Shown here one piece after another: positions 53,501 through 62,414 of a stretch of DNA of 64,000 nucleotides. Origin of the DNA: Bifidobacterium sp. (GTDB taxonomy: Bacteria > Actinomycetota > Actinomycetes > Actinomycetales > Bifidobacteriaceae); the NCBI GenBank assembly GCA_022640915.1, contig JALCCT010000001.1:124001-188000 (forward strand). The letters are read 5' to 3'. Positions within the stretch are counted from its first letter, which is position 1; each line of letters opens with the position of its first letter. Made by a program: the position numbers and the translations under genes. The notes beneath the pieces are model-generated. The model was not told the DNA's origin. It ran no database searches and saw only the letters and a program-made list of their open reading frames with translations.

Positions 53501-54607
53501 GAAGACCTTAAGCGAATAGATCCCGGCCTTAGGAGCGGCTCCCGGGCCGATCTGCATGCCTGCCACGTCGCTCTCAACGAGTTTCGAGTAGTCGCCGTTG
53601 AAGGTCTTTCCTCCCTTAGTTACGCCATAGCCGGCAAGCGTACCGGCAACATGCGTGCCGTGGTGGCCGCCAACACCGTCGATCGGGTTGAGATCAGGCT
53701 CAGGAACGGTGTATCTAGCGCCTGTTTTGCTAGCGTCGTACGCAGCCCCGGCAAAATCAGTGCCGCCTTTGAATTTGCCTGCGTCCAGCAGCTTGCTCAC
53801 TGTGGGATCTGTCAGCGGGTTGGCGGTCGTCTTGTAGGCTTCTTCGTACGCCTGAGGCGTGCCCGCGCCGCCGAAGTCGGCATGCGTATAGTCCAATCCG
53901 GTGTCTACGACGGCGACGTTGACTCCTTGGCCGCTCTGACCGGTCTGCGCCCACGCTTTAACCGCGTTGACGAGCTGGTCGCTGTTCTTGTTCGCCGGGA
54001 CCTCGGTGCCCGCAGCCTTCTTAGCAGCTTCATCCGCCTTCGCGGCCTTCGATTTTTCGCTGGCGGTCGTCTGCTTGGTCGAGGTGGTGGCCGAGTCGTT
54101 CACTGCAGTCATGGGAGTGATCGGCGTGATGGAGAGCACGTCGGGATCGCTGGCAAGCTCTCGCAATTTGGCTGCGTCGGCCGTCACCGCCACGCCAGTG
54201 ACGCTGTACGACGCGACATACAACTGCTCGGCTCTCGAGTCTTTCCTCTGCAGCGTACCGAATACTTTGTTTGCCTCTTTAGCGGCCGTTTTGGCCTGCG
54301 CAACGCCTTGCTTATTGGCTTCGGCTTCTTTCTGAGCCCCCGACTTGCTACTCCTGCGCCGATCGAGGCTGGTGCGAGCCTGCTCCTTCCTCTCAATGCC
54401 AGAAAGCGTCTTGGTTCGAACGAAGGCGGCGACCGTTCCACTTGCATGTTTCAGCTGAGGCGAAACCTCTGCCTTCAGCGAGGCAATGTTTTTGGGCAGC
54501 TGTGAAACATCGACCGTATCCGCGAAAGCGATATTCGGCAATCCACCCGTCATAGCTGCGCACACCGCGACCGCAGCCCAACGAGACCATCGTGATGATT
54601 GGCTCAT
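50582..54607 (-). CDS. Large cell-wall-anchored subtilisin-like serine protease
   Basis: A 1,341-residue exported S8 protease. Signal peptide ends near A29 (NIAFA). A Lys/Ala-rich pro-region follows (to about 220). The catalytic Asp is in VAVVDTGLDYTHADFG (D235), His in GGHHGTHVAGTLAG (H316), oxyanion Asn in IAAGNDGD (N437) and Ser in MSGTSMATP (S678). A PA-like insert lies between Asn and Ser. Fn3-like domains and a FIVAR-type helical module (about 1195-1260) follow. The end is ELSVTG (LSVTG 1302-1306), a hydrophobic helix and VRRRAN, a sortase signal with a non-standard LPxTG variant. Lactocepin-like nutrient or surface proteolysis is plausible. Starts at ATG 54607, after GGGGAAG. Confidence 0.92.
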   Translation of the reverse strand: MSQSSRWSRWAAVAVCAAMTGGLPNIAFADTVDVSQLPKNIASLKAEVSPQLKHASGTVAAFVRTKTLSGIERKEQARTSLDRRRSSKSGAQKEAEANKQGVAQAKTAAKEANKVFGTLQRKDSRAEQLYVASYSVTGVAVTADAAKLRELASDPDVLSITPITPMTAVNDSATTSTKQTTASEKSKAAKADEAAKKAAGTEVPANKNSDQLVNAVKAWAQTGQSGQGVNVAVVDTGLDYTHADFGGAGTPQAYEEAYKTTANPLTDPTVSKLLDAGKFKGGTDFAGAAYDASKTGARYTVPEPDLNPIDGVGGHHGTHVAGTLAGYGVTKGGKTFNGDYSKLVESDVAGMQIGPGAAPKAGIYSLKVFGDAGGQTTLVGEALDWVAHHNLNAAAADKISVVSMSLGGSFGQSDDPENVQVDALAKDGVLSVIAAGNDGDITDIMGAPGTAHSALTVAASQSGKALQDAVKVSDGPDSLKGQMLAGQYSINYTGNFDVTGKVVRVTGVAADGKTPNLDGCSPYSDDEAAAVKGNLAYVYWDDNDATRACGSGARFDTAQAAGAIGIVFGSSHNIPEAGIAGSTTIPGFQLGKNAADNKDLQKAIDDGTLSLELSAGYKLSLDADYSAESADTVASFTSRGIHGSYDGTVKPDVAAPGVGIVSASAGTGSAYEIMSGTSMATPLTAGVVALVRSAHPDWNAYQVKQQLINTADHDVLTTDRSKAYGPLRVGTGRIDALAAVKNGVQVSSDDSIAVTGQFGVVQVPKGGYKATKTFTVTNTTDQARTYAVSYDPRTATPGVNYTVNTGSITVQPHSSAAFDVTLGIPDQSALRRTRDATQADAVEDMSTSYVTDASGIVKLTPADNTENAFNLRVAVSCAPRPVSETNASYNLAADGSRTLNIAGHGFTQGKDEQAYDSQAVPMVLAAQSPVDGYGVSADPNTEAVRSLASGDIRAVGYSTTAPQLSDPSQGFVNFGIVTNKTWSHLGNTFIPDVLIDTNGDGVADYFATLYTKIGQTQYDTAWVEVFDLNDPSQKLVDAEPIDDSFISDSNQLVLSVSLASLGLTKDSKTAPIAFGVQTESVYAEDAPFNHIVDSVGLNRATLDDNGLPKIEGTVGLDAYKPSLWFGAKDDTKADKGGISYFADNQGAAIAVDSKADVDTGKVQTLTLHTLGAIPDKDGDPLILDIDSLVDKTKLQSAVDAAAAPRESDYTKDSWAAFAKAFGSAKEVLADPAATQEQVNTAAQALTDAQAALVKQAEKGGGSDNGNSGNGGAHGNASKPGAGSGKSDVGTSVPAAPSKSNELSVTGAAISVMTVLAIISLALGSAVLLVRRRANEANHMAG

Positions 54608-54867
54608 ATTGTGTACTTCCCCTGTCAGTAGACAGCTCTCTCGTAACTGAAAGAGCGTTCACACAGTTTTCCACCGGATAGTTACAGAATCATTACGTTT
54701 TTTGATTACCGCAGCAACGAGGGGAATCGGCGGTATATTTTATAGTTATAGCCCGTTATTATTCGGCGTATTCCCTGGGGATGCGCCGCACTTCGCGACA
54801 CGCACGGGCGAGACAGACCGGGCGCAGATATTGCCCATGCGGCCATCGGATGTGCAGAAGATCCATG
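54608..54867. other. Intergenic region upstream of the subtilase gene
   Basis: An AT-rich tract (TATATTTTATAGTTATAG, about 54732-54750) and TTACGTTTTTTG stand out from the GC-rich surroundings and probably hold the subtilase promoter region. I could not assign a clear -35/-10 pair. No gene was recognised. Confidence 0.4.
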
Positions 54868-54911
54868 AAAAAACCTGTGGGCAAGCGCAAATTCATGCGC
54901 TTGCCCACAGG
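54868..54911 (-). terminator. Terminator of inositol-phosphate synthase gene
   Basis: A perfect 16-bp stem (CCTGTGGGCAAGCGCA with TGCGCTTGCCCACAGG), 6-nt loop and a T6 run on the minus strand. The strongest intrinsic terminator of the window. Confidence 0.95.
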
Positions 54912-54976
54912 CGTGCCGTATCGATCACTGCGCCTTCACACCCACGCAAAGCCGCCGATCAACCGGTAATGATGGC

Positions 54977-56119
54977 TCAGGCGTGCCAGACGTCCTTGCC
55001 GTTCTCTTTGGCTTTCTCCACGTCAGCGTCAAGCTGCTCTTCGGTGGCTTCCACGTCACCGGCGATGAACTTCTCAACGAGCTGGCGGGCTTCGCTGTCC
55101 TCGTGCTGCACGGCCGGGGACTTCATGAAGTAGGAGCTCGGTGCGAGCACCGGGCCGGAAAGATGACGGTCGAGCGCAATCTTCGCAGCGCGCACCGCAT
55201 CGATAACGATACCTGCGGAGTTCGGCGAATCCCAGACCTCAAGACGGTATTCGAGATTCAGCGGCACATCACCGAACGTCGTGCCTTCCAAACGCACAAA
55301 CGCCAGCTTGCGGTCATCGAGCCATGCGACGTAATCCGACGGGCCGATATGCACGTTGTGGCTTTCCATCTCGTGGGGAACGATGGAGGTGACGGCGCGG
55401 GTCTTCGAGATCTTCTTGGACTCCAGGCGCGTGCGCTGCAGCATGTTCATGAAGTCCATGTTGCCGCCGACGTTGAGCTGATAGGTGCGGTCGAGCCGCA
55501 CGCCGCGATCCTCGAACAAACGCGCCATGACGCGATGCGTGATGGTGGCGCCGACCTGGCTCTTGATGTCGTCGCCGACAATCGGCAGCCCGGCGTCGCG
55601 GAACTTCTGTGCCCACTCGGGGTCCGAAGCAATGAACACCGGCAGGCAATTAACGAAGGCGCAGCCCGCGTCCATGGCCGCCTGCGCATAAGCTTTGTCA
55701 GCCTGTTCAGAACCGACGGGCAGGTAGCTGACCAGCACGTCGACCTTCTTGTCTTTGAGCTCCTTGACCACATCGACAGGCTCAGCAGGCGATTCTTCAA
55801 TCATCTCGCGGTAATACTGCCCCAGGCCGTCATACGTCGGTCCGCGCAGCACCTCGACACCGAGGTTCGGCACGTCGGCGAACTTGATCGTGTTGTTCTG
55901 CGAAGCGCCGATCGCTTCGGACAGATCCTTGCCGACCTTGAGCGCATCCACGTCGAAGGCGGTCACGAACTCGATGTCCCGCACGCGGTAACCACCGAAA
56001 TTGTTGTGCATCAGGCCGGGGATCTTGTCGTCATCGGCAGCGTCCTTGTAATATACGACGCCCTGTACCAGCGACGAAGCGCAGTTGCCCACGCCGGCGA
56101 TTGCTACGCGAATGCTCAT
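54977..56119 (-). CDS. ino1: Inositol-3-phosphate synthase
   Basis: A 380-residue enzyme making inositol-3-phosphate from glucose-6-phosphate with NAD. NAD site [20 protein letters not shown] at the N-terminus, then [57 protein letters not shown] and the catalytic region [13 protein letters not shown] followed by KTRAVTS. The length is that of the short actinobacterial Ino1. It feeds phosphatidylinositol and, in many actinobacteria, mycothiol-like pathways. Starts at ATG 56119, after AAAGAGGAGTCGAT. A monocistronic unit with a strong terminator; divergent from the PBP gene. Confidence 0.96.
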   Translation of the reverse strand: MSIRVAIAGVGNCASSLVQGVVYYKDAADDDKIPGLMHNNFGGYRVRDIEFVTAFDVDALKVGKDLSEAIGASQNNTIKFADVPNLGVEVLRGPTYDGLGQYYREMIEESPAEPVDVVKELKDKKVDVLVSYLPVGSEQADKAYAQAAMDAGCAFVNCLPVFIASDPEWAQKFRDAGLPIVGDDIKSQVGATITHRVMARLFEDRGVRLDRTYQLNVGGNMDFMNMLQRTRLESKKISKTRAVTSIVPHEMESHNVHIGPSDYVAWLDDRKLAFVRLEGTTFGDVPLNLEYRLEVWDSPNSAGIVIDAVRAAKIALDRHLSGPVLAPSSYFMKSPAVQHEDSEARQLVEKFIAGDVEATEEQLDADVEKAKENGKDVWHA

Positions 56120-56390
56120 ATCGACTCCTCTTTATATATGTAGCGCGTTACGCATTCCAACACTTAAGCATAGCCCCGAATTCGGAGAACCGCGACGGCC
56201 CCGGGCCACTGCCAGACTCTTTACAGCACACTAGTACGCCAAGGCTGCCGGCAGCCGGCTGCGCCCGGTGATACTCTCCTTAGCGCAGAAATGATCCCGG
56301 TTGCACTGAAATATCGTTGCAACCCATAATGTTTTGTGGCAGTTAGCCGAGTCGCAGCCATTTTTCAGGGGATACGGATACCGTGGTGGC

Positions 56391-58763
56391 ATGGCTTTTC
56401 AGAACCGTACTGTTGTCTCACGCACCTATGGTGCCTCCGGGCGCGCCGTAACTGTGCTATCGGCAGCACCTGCCGCGACTCCAAGACGCGCGTCAAGCAA
56501 CGCCCATCGCGCTGGCGTCGGTACCAGCACACAGAACGCTCGCACCAACGCCGACAGGCGTGGCAATGCCAATGCCAGCAACGGCCGCAACAGGAACAAC
56601 AGGAACAAGCGCAGGCGCAGGCGCAGCAGGCATCTCATACTCAAATGGACGCTGGGCATCATCGGTTCGCTGCTGGCCATCGGTATCGCGGTGTTCGCGT
56701 ATCTCTACATCACCACGGAGATACCGCCGGCAGAAAAATTCGCGCTATCATCCAAAACCACGGTCTATTATGCCGATGGCAAGAGTGAAATTGGCTCCTT
56801 TGCCGACCAGAACCGTGAGATCATCAGTTGCGACGCGCTGCCGAAATACGTCGGACAAGCCGTCGTCTCCTCGGAGAACCGCTCCTTCTACACCGATAAA
56901 GGCATCGATCTCAAAGGCATCGGCCGCGCGTTCCTGAACAACATCACCACCGGATCGCGCCAAGGTGGATCGACAATCACCCAACAGTATGCCGAACGCT
57001 ACTATTTGGGAGAAACCACCTCGTACTTGGGCAAACTGCACGAAGCCATACTCGCCGTGAAAATCGCACAGTCGCAAGACAAAGATCAAGTGCTGTGCAA
57101 CTACATGAACACCATTTATTTCGGCCGGGGTGCCTACGGCATTCAGGCTGCAGCCAAAACCTACTTCAATACGGACGCCAAAAGCCTGACTCTCCCCGAA
57201 GCCGCCATGCTTGCCGGCATCATTCCCTCCCCCAGCAATTGGGATCCGGCTGAAAACCCAACGAGAGCGCAAAGCCGCTTCACGCGCGTGATCGGCATCA
57301 TGCGCGAAGACGGCTACATCAGCAGCCAGGACGCAGCGGCCGCGAAATTCCCAGACACCGCCAAAGGCCGTCAGCAAGACACTTATGCGGGGCCGAACGG
57401 ATACTTGCTCAAGATGGTACGGGACGAGCTCACCGGCGACAAGACCTTCACCAAGGACGAGCTCGACACCGGCGGCTACAAAATCGTCACGACGATCGAC
57501 AAGGCCAAGCAGGATCTCATATTCAAGGTCACCAGCCCTTCGCAAGACGGCAAGGATATCGTGCCACAGGGCCTGCAGACCGGCGCTATGTCCGTCAACC
57601 CCCGCAATGGCGCGATCATCGCCATGTATGCGGGCGACGACTATCTGAAAAAACAGCTAAACAACGCGACTCAAGCCCTGTACGAGCCAGGCTCCACCAT
57701 GAAGCCTTTTGGCCTGATCGGCGCAATCCAGAACGGCGTGAACCTGTCCACCACCTTCAACGGCAATTCGCCGCGCACATACGCCGGCCTCACCGCGCCT
57801 GTGCGCAATTTCGGCAACGTTAGCTACGGCTATATCAACCTGTACACCGCGACTGCCAACTCGGTCAACACCGTATATATGGACATCCAGCAGAAGATAG
57901 GGGCCAAGGCGGTCGCACAGATCGCCAATCGGGCAGGCATCAGCGCCAGCCGCGTCACCGGTGACAATCCCTTCACCGTCCTAGGCAACGACGGCGTGCA
58001 CGTCGAAGACATCGTGCAAGCCTATGCGACGATCGCCAACCAAGGCCGCAAACCCAAGCTGCACATCGTGGCGAACGTCACGGATGCCAGCGGCAAGGAG
58101 ATGATCAATTCCTCCGCCACAAGCACTCAAGTATTTGACGCGAATACCGCGGCGCTGGTAGCCAAGGCGATGACCGGCACCGTCCAGAACGGCTCGGCGC
58201 GCGAAGCCAGGCGCATTGGCAAGACTGTAGCTGCGAAAACCGGCACGGCCAACGACTCGACCGCAGGAAGCATCGTAGGCTTCACACCAAATACGGTCAG
58301 CGTGTTCGCCATGTGGTACCCGGACTCCAATGGCAACCCGCAGCAGATTCCCTCCTTCGCTGGTTACAGCGGCGGCAGCGACTACCCTGTGCATATGTTC
58401 ACCCAGTACATGACCCAAGCGCTGGCGGGCACCCCTGACGAGGCATTCCCCATAGCTACAGACAACGGCAAGATCGGCGGGCCGAGCGGTGATTGGGGCA
58501 CTGGCGCGAAGACCTGGCAACAGCAGCAAACCGAGGCCGAGGCCAAGCGCAAGGCCGACGAAGCGGCCAAGCAGCAGGCTCAGGACGAAGCCGATGCCCA
58601 GCAACAGGCTCAGGACGATGCCGCGAAAAAGACGCAAGAGGAGGCAAACCAGAACAACTCCACCACTGAGGATCAATCAGAGCAAGGCACCGAGCCCGCG
58701 CCAACGAATTCGCCGCCGCCCAGTCAAGGCGAAGGTTCCCAAGGGGAATCCTCAAAGCCATGA
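56391..58763 (+). CDS. Class A penicillin-binding protein (PBP1a type)
   Basis: A 790-residue bifunctional peptidoglycan synthase. A 75-residue basic cytoplasmic tail (Asn/Arg-rich, RNRNNRNKRRRRRSR) precedes one membrane helix (about 85-107). GT51 glycosyltransferase: VVSSENRSFYTDKGID (catalytic Glu about 162), GGSTITQQYAERYYLG, YMNTIYFGRGAYGIQAAAKTYF. Transpeptidase: EPGSTMKPFG (Ser 435, Lys 438), SVN (about 491) and KTGTA (about 616). The C-terminus is Gln/Ala/Asp-rich and ends in Pro/Ser/Gly. I start at ATG 56391, after GTGGTGG; the longer frame adds 19 unsupported residues. Confidence 0.95.
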   Translation: MAFQNRTVVSRTYGASGRAVTVLSAAPAATPRRASSNAHRAGVGTSTQNARTNADRRGNANASNGRNRNNRNKRRRRRSRHLILKWTLGIIGSLLAIGIAVFAYLYITTEIPPAEKFALSSKTTVYYADGKSEIGSFADQNREIISCDALPKYVGQAVVSSENRSFYTDKGIDLKGIGRAFLNNITTGSRQGGSTITQQYAERYYLGETTSYLGKLHEAILAVKIAQSQDKDQVLCNYMNTIYFGRGAYGIQAAAKTYFNTDAKSLTLPEAAMLAGIIPSPSNWDPAENPTRAQSRFTRVIGIMREDGYISSQDAAAAKFPDTAKGRQQDTYAGPNGYLLKMVRDELTGDKTFTKDELDTGGYKIVTTIDKAKQDLIFKVTSPSQDGKDIVPQGLQTGAMSVNPRNGAIIAMYAGDDYLKKQLNNATQALYEPGSTMKPFGLIGAIQNGVNLSTTFNGNSPRTYAGLTAPVRNFGNVSYGYINLYTATANSVNTVYMDIQQKIGAKAVAQIANRAGISASRVTGDNPFTVLGNDGVHVEDIVQAYATIANQGRKPKLHIVANVTDASGKEMINSSATSTQVFDANTAALVAKAMTGTVQNGSAREARRIGKTVAAKTGTANDSTAGSIVGFTPNTVSVFAMWYPDSNGNPQQIPSFAGYSGGSDYPVHMFTQYMTQALAGTPDEAFPIATDNGKIGGPSGDWGTGAKTWQQQQTEAEAKRKADEAAKQQAQDEADAQQQAQDDAAKKTQEEANQNNSTTEDQSEQGTEPAPTNSPPPSQGEGSQGESSKP

Positions 58764-58820
58764 GGATAAGGCCACAATGCCACCACCGGCTACCAGCTGT
58801 CTTGTGTGGCAGCACCCACG

Positions 58821-60038
58821 CTACTTCAGCGCAGCGCTGATGCGCCCGACCGCCTGTTGCAGCTGCTCCTGCGGCTTGAGCAGACTCAGACGGATGTAAT
58901 CACGGCCGACCGCGCCAAAGCATGACCCTGGGAGCACGGCGACCCGCGCCTTGTCCAGTAAGCAGTCGGCCATGCGGTTGCCGTCCCAGCCGTCTGGGAC
59001 CTTCGCCCACACGTAGATGCCGCCGGGCGAGTTAAAAACATCCAGCCCAGCATATTCCAAACCTTCGGCCACGATACGGCGCCTGCGGGCGTAGAGATCG
59101 GCTAGTTCGGCCACACAGCTCTGGTCGCTGTTGAGCGCCACAGCGCCGGCGTCCTGCACGTTTCCAGTGATCATCGAGCACATCTGGTAGTGATAATGCT
59201 TCAAGCAGTCAATGATGGCGGCGTTGCCGGCCACAAAGCCAGCGCGCCATCCGGCCATGGCATACATCTTGGAGAGCGAGCACACCTCGACTGACACATC
59301 AAGGGCTCCGGGAATTTCAAGCAGACTATGCTGCTGAACGTCAGAGGCAGCTACGCCCAGGCCGCCCACGCCGAGACCGCAGTAAGCGTAGTCATGCACG
59401 ATAACAAAGCGATGACGCCTGGCCAGCTCGACCGCATGCTGCAGAAATCCGAGCGGGGCCTGCGCGCCGGTGGGGTTGTTGGGGTAATTGAGCACTAGCA
59501 TCTTGACGTGGTCCCAAGTCCGCGCCGGAACAGCGTCAAGGTCCGGCAAGAAACCGCGGTCGGCGAGAGCTGGCAGCAGCACCTCCTCGGCCCGGCACAT
59601 ACGCGCCATGCAATGATACGACGGGTAATACGGGTCGGCGAAAGCCACTGCGTCTCCCGGGTCGATGAGAATGGCATACAGTCCCGCCAGCGCGTCGACG
59701 GCTCCTACCACGGCGAATACCTGCGTCGGCCAGTCGAGCGTTACGCCATGCTCACGCTCATACCATCCGGCCGCCGCCTGAAGATACGTCGGCTTGCCAT
59801 CGAATGCCGTGTAGCGGGCGTTGAGCGGATCGTCCACGGCCCGCTTGGCCACATCCCGGATGAATTGCGCCGGGTAGGCGTCCGGATTGCCCTTCGCCAG
59901 GTCGATCACGTCTTCCCCCTGCGCAACGACCCGGGCGATTTTGTCATCCATGACCGCGAACACATTGGGCGGCATGGATTCGGCGATCGAGGCGAAAGGA
60001 GTCGGGCAGGTCTGCGGCGTGATTAGCGATGAAGCCAT
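58821..60038 (-). CDS. Class I aminotransferase (fold type I PLP enzyme)
   Basis: A 405-residue aminotransferase. Motifs: DVIDLAKGNPDAYPAQFI, ARYTAFDGKPTYLQAAAGWY, VFAVVGAVDALAGLYAILIDPGDAVAFADPYYPSY, LVLNYPNNPTGA, VIVHDYAYCGL and the PLP lysine in CSLSKMYAMAGWRAGFVAG, ending with DYIRLSLL. It resembles AlaA/LL-diaminopimelate- or aspartate-type enzymes; the GNPDAYP segment fits the succinyldiaminopimelate/LL-DAP aminotransferase branch, but the substrate cannot be fixed. Starts at ATG 60038. It is downstream of leuA, 107 bases apart, same strand. Confidence 0.9.
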   Translation of the reverse strand: MASSLITPQTCPTPFASIAESMPPNVFAVMDDKIARVVAQGEDVIDLAKGNPDAYPAQFIRDVAKRAVDDPLNARYTAFDGKPTYLQAAAGWYEREHGVTLDWPTQVFAVVGAVDALAGLYAILIDPGDAVAFADPYYPSYHCMARMCRAEEVLLPALADRGFLPDLDAVPARTWDHVKMLVLNYPNNPTGAQAPLGFLQHAVELARRHRFVIVHDYAYCGLGVGGLGVAASDVQQHSLLEIPGALDVSVEVCSLSKMYAMAGWRAGFVAGNAAIIDCLKHYHYQMCSMITGNVQDAGAVALNSDQSCVAELADLYARRRRIVAEGLEYAGLDVFNSPGGIYVWAKVPDGWDGNRMADCLLDKARVAVLPGSCFGAVGRDYIRLSLLKPQEQLQQAVGRISAALK

Positions 60039-60145
60039 ATATGCGATCCTTTTTTCTCTGAGCGTGTGCGCCGATGGCGACAGCCAGTCGGATATCTCAC
60101 CGTGATTGTATCTGCGCTATGTTGCAGACCGCCGCCATCAACTGC

Positions 60146-62071
60146 TCAAGACGCTATCGTGGCGTGCCGCTGCGAGCGATTGATAGCGGAAATAATGGCT
60201 TTCAGCGAGCTGGTGGTAATCGAGGAATCCACCCCCACACCCCAGATGATCTTGGCCTCGCCCTCTTCACCGATCCGGCATTCGACGTAGGAGGCCGCCA
60301 TGGCGTCGGAGCCTGCAGTCATGGCGTGCTCGGCATAGTCCATCACTGAAACGGTAATGCCCAGCATGCGAACTGCATTGAGGAAGGCAGCGAGAGGGCC
60401 GTTGCCGAAGCCTGAAATCTCGCGCTCGGCAGGAGCCTCATCAGGCGTGGCCCCACGCTCGAGGAGCCGCACCTTGATGACGGTGTCCGAGCCGTCCTCA
60501 CCGGAGGACGACGAGACCTTGAGCAGTTTCAGACGACCCCACTGCTTGAGCGTCGCATCGCCGTCGTCTCCCACGAGTGTGGCCGCAGCCGTCACCCCGC
60601 CAGCCTCGACCGGCAGGTACTCGTCTTTGAACAACCGCCAGATGTCCTCGTCCTTGACTTCCTTCTTCGTTCGGTCGGCATAGTTCTGCACGATCCTGTC
60701 GAACTCCACCTGCAAGCGCTTAGGCAGGTCGAAGTTGTGATTGGTTTTGAGCAGGTAGGCCATGCCCCCTTTGCCGGACTGCGAGTTGACGCGGATGATA
60801 GCCTCGTAGCTGCCGCCGACATCCTTGGGATCGATCGGCAAATATGGCACAAGCCATACGAAACGATCGAGATCCACTCCGGCACGCTGCGCGGCCATTT
60901 CGCGAGCATCGAGTCCCTTCTTGACGGCGTCCTGATGCGACCCGGAAAATGCAGTGAACACGAAGCTACCGACGTAGGGGTGACGCTCCGAAATTGCGAT
61001 CTGGTTACAATATTCTACGGTTTTGCGGATCTCAGGCACATTCGAATAATCGATCTGCGGATCGATGCCTTGTGTGAGCAAGTTGAGGCCCAACGTCACC
61101 AGGTCAACGTTGCCGGTGCGTTCGCCGTTGCCCAGCAGGCAGCCCTCGACGCGGTCGGCGCCGGCAAGCAACGCCAACTCGGTGGCGGCCACGGCCATGC
61201 CCTCGTCGTTGTGCGGGTGCACGGAAAGCACGACGCAATCGCGATCCTGCAAATGGTTGGACATATACTCCACCTGGTCGGCGAAAACGTTCGGTGTAGT
61301 CATCTCCACTGTAGCGGGCAGGTTGATGATCATCTTGCGCTCGGGAGTGGGCTTGATAACGTTGATCACCGCGTTGCACACCTCGGCCGCGTACTCGGGT
61401 TCAGTGCCAGTGAACGACTCCGGCGAATATTCGTAATACAATTCGGTGCCGCCCGCCTCGGACTCAAGTTCTTTGCACAGGGCGGCCGCGTCGGTGGCAA
61501 GCTTAGCTATGCCTGCCTTGCCTTTGCGGAACACAACCTCGCGTTGGAGCACGGAAACTGAATTGTAAAAATGTACGACGGCGCGGCGCGCGCCCCGCAA
61601 GCACTCGTAAGTCTTGCGAATCAAGTGCTCCCGCGCCTGCGTGAGGACGATGATAGTCACGTCCTCGGCGATGAGCTCACGTTCGATGAGCATGCGGATG
61701 AAGTCGTAATCGGTCTGCGAAGCGCTCGGGAAACCGACCTCGATCTCCTTGAAGCCCATTGCGACGAGCAGGTTCCAGAAACGCAGTTTGCGCTCCGGAT
61801 CCATCGGATTGACCAACGCTTGGTTGCCGTCGCGCAAGTCGACCGAAGCCCAACGCGGCGAGCGCTGCAGGGTCCTACCCGGCCAAGTGCGTTCCGGATA
61901 GTCAAAGGGAATCTGCCTGTTGTAGGCCACATACTTGGTGTAGGGCATGGCGCTCGGCTTCTGCGGCGAGCCGATGAATCTGCACGGGGGCAGCAGTAGG
62001 TCGTTGTTCCCTCCATTGGACGTTGCGGCTTGTGCCGCGAGATCAAACACCGCCGATTGATCCTGACCCAT
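60146..62071 (-). CDS. leuA: 2-isopropylmalate synthase
   Basis: A 641-residue LeuA committing 2-ketoisovalerate and acetyl-CoA to leucine synthesis. Catalytic TIM barrel: PRWASVDLRDGNQALVNPMDPERK (metal Asp), MGFKEIEVGFPSASQTDYDF, VHFYNSVSVLQREVVF, SVHPHNDEGMAVAATELALLAGADRVEGCLLGNGERTGNVDLVTL (His pair). The C-terminal regulatory domain (about 520-630) has NGPLAAFLNAVRMLGI and YVECRIGEEGEAKIIWGVG, typical of the leucine-inhibited actinobacterial enzyme. Starts at ATG 62071, after GGAGGAGCG. The longer frame is unsupported. Confidence 0.97.
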   Translation of the reverse strand: MGQDQSAVFDLAAQAATSNGGNNDLLLPPCRFIGSPQKPSAMPYTKYVAYNRQIPFDYPERTWPGRTLQRSPRWASVDLRDGNQALVNPMDPERKLRFWNLLVAMGFKEIEVGFPSASQTDYDFIRMLIERELIAEDVTIIVLTQAREHLIRKTYECLRGARRAVVHFYNSVSVLQREVVFRKGKAGIAKLATDAAALCKELESEAGGTELYYEYSPESFTGTEPEYAAEVCNAVINVIKPTPERKMIINLPATVEMTTPNVFADQVEYMSNHLQDRDCVVLSVHPHNDEGMAVAATELALLAGADRVEGCLLGNGERTGNVDLVTLGLNLLTQGIDPQIDYSNVPEIRKTVEYCNQIAISERHPYVGSFVFTAFSGSHQDAVKKGLDAREMAAQRAGVDLDRFVWLVPYLPIDPKDVGGSYEAIIRVNSQSGKGGMAYLLKTNHNFDLPKRLQVEFDRIVQNYADRTKKEVKDEDIWRLFKDEYLPVEAGGVTAAATLVGDDGDATLKQWGRLKLLKVSSSSGEDGSDTVIKVRLLERGATPDEAPAEREISGFGNGPLAAFLNAVRMLGITVSVMDYAEHAMTAGSDAMAASYVECRIGEEGEAKIIWGVGVDSSITTSSLKAIISAINRSQRHATIAS

Positions 62072-62414
62072 CGCTCCTCCTTCGTTTCGCTCTGTTGTGA
62101 CGATGCACTGAAAATAGTGCGGCCTAGCGCTGCGATGCCATTGCCCAGCCGGATGCCCCGCGGCGGCTGCTTGCGGCCGCTCTGACAAAGCCCGCGAAGC
62201 CCGCCGTATGACGGCAAGAATCGTCACCGTGCGTGTGGCATATGCTCACGTGGCTCAGTGTACCTATCGGTTTGCCCCAACTGGGATCATCGAACCGCAT
62301 GCTGGACGGGGGTACACTGGCAGTGCGCGGACGGGTTGGCGGTGTATTCATGGCTTCGCAGCTCAGCGCGGCGATCGTGTTCGGTAATTCGAAAATCAAG
62401 GCAGGTTACAGCAG
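62072..62414. other. Intergenic region between leuA and the glycosyltransferase gene
   Basis: About 340 bases between divergent genes. I found no T-box core, no leucine-rich leader peptide with a terminator, and no convincing promoter. Open frames on either strand look like chance frames. Confidence 0.4.

Noticed and set aside
62072..62414. T-box or leucine attenuator before leuA
   Set aside because: No T-box core (TGGNACCGCG-like), no Leu-rich leader peptide and no T-tailed hairpin near the start.
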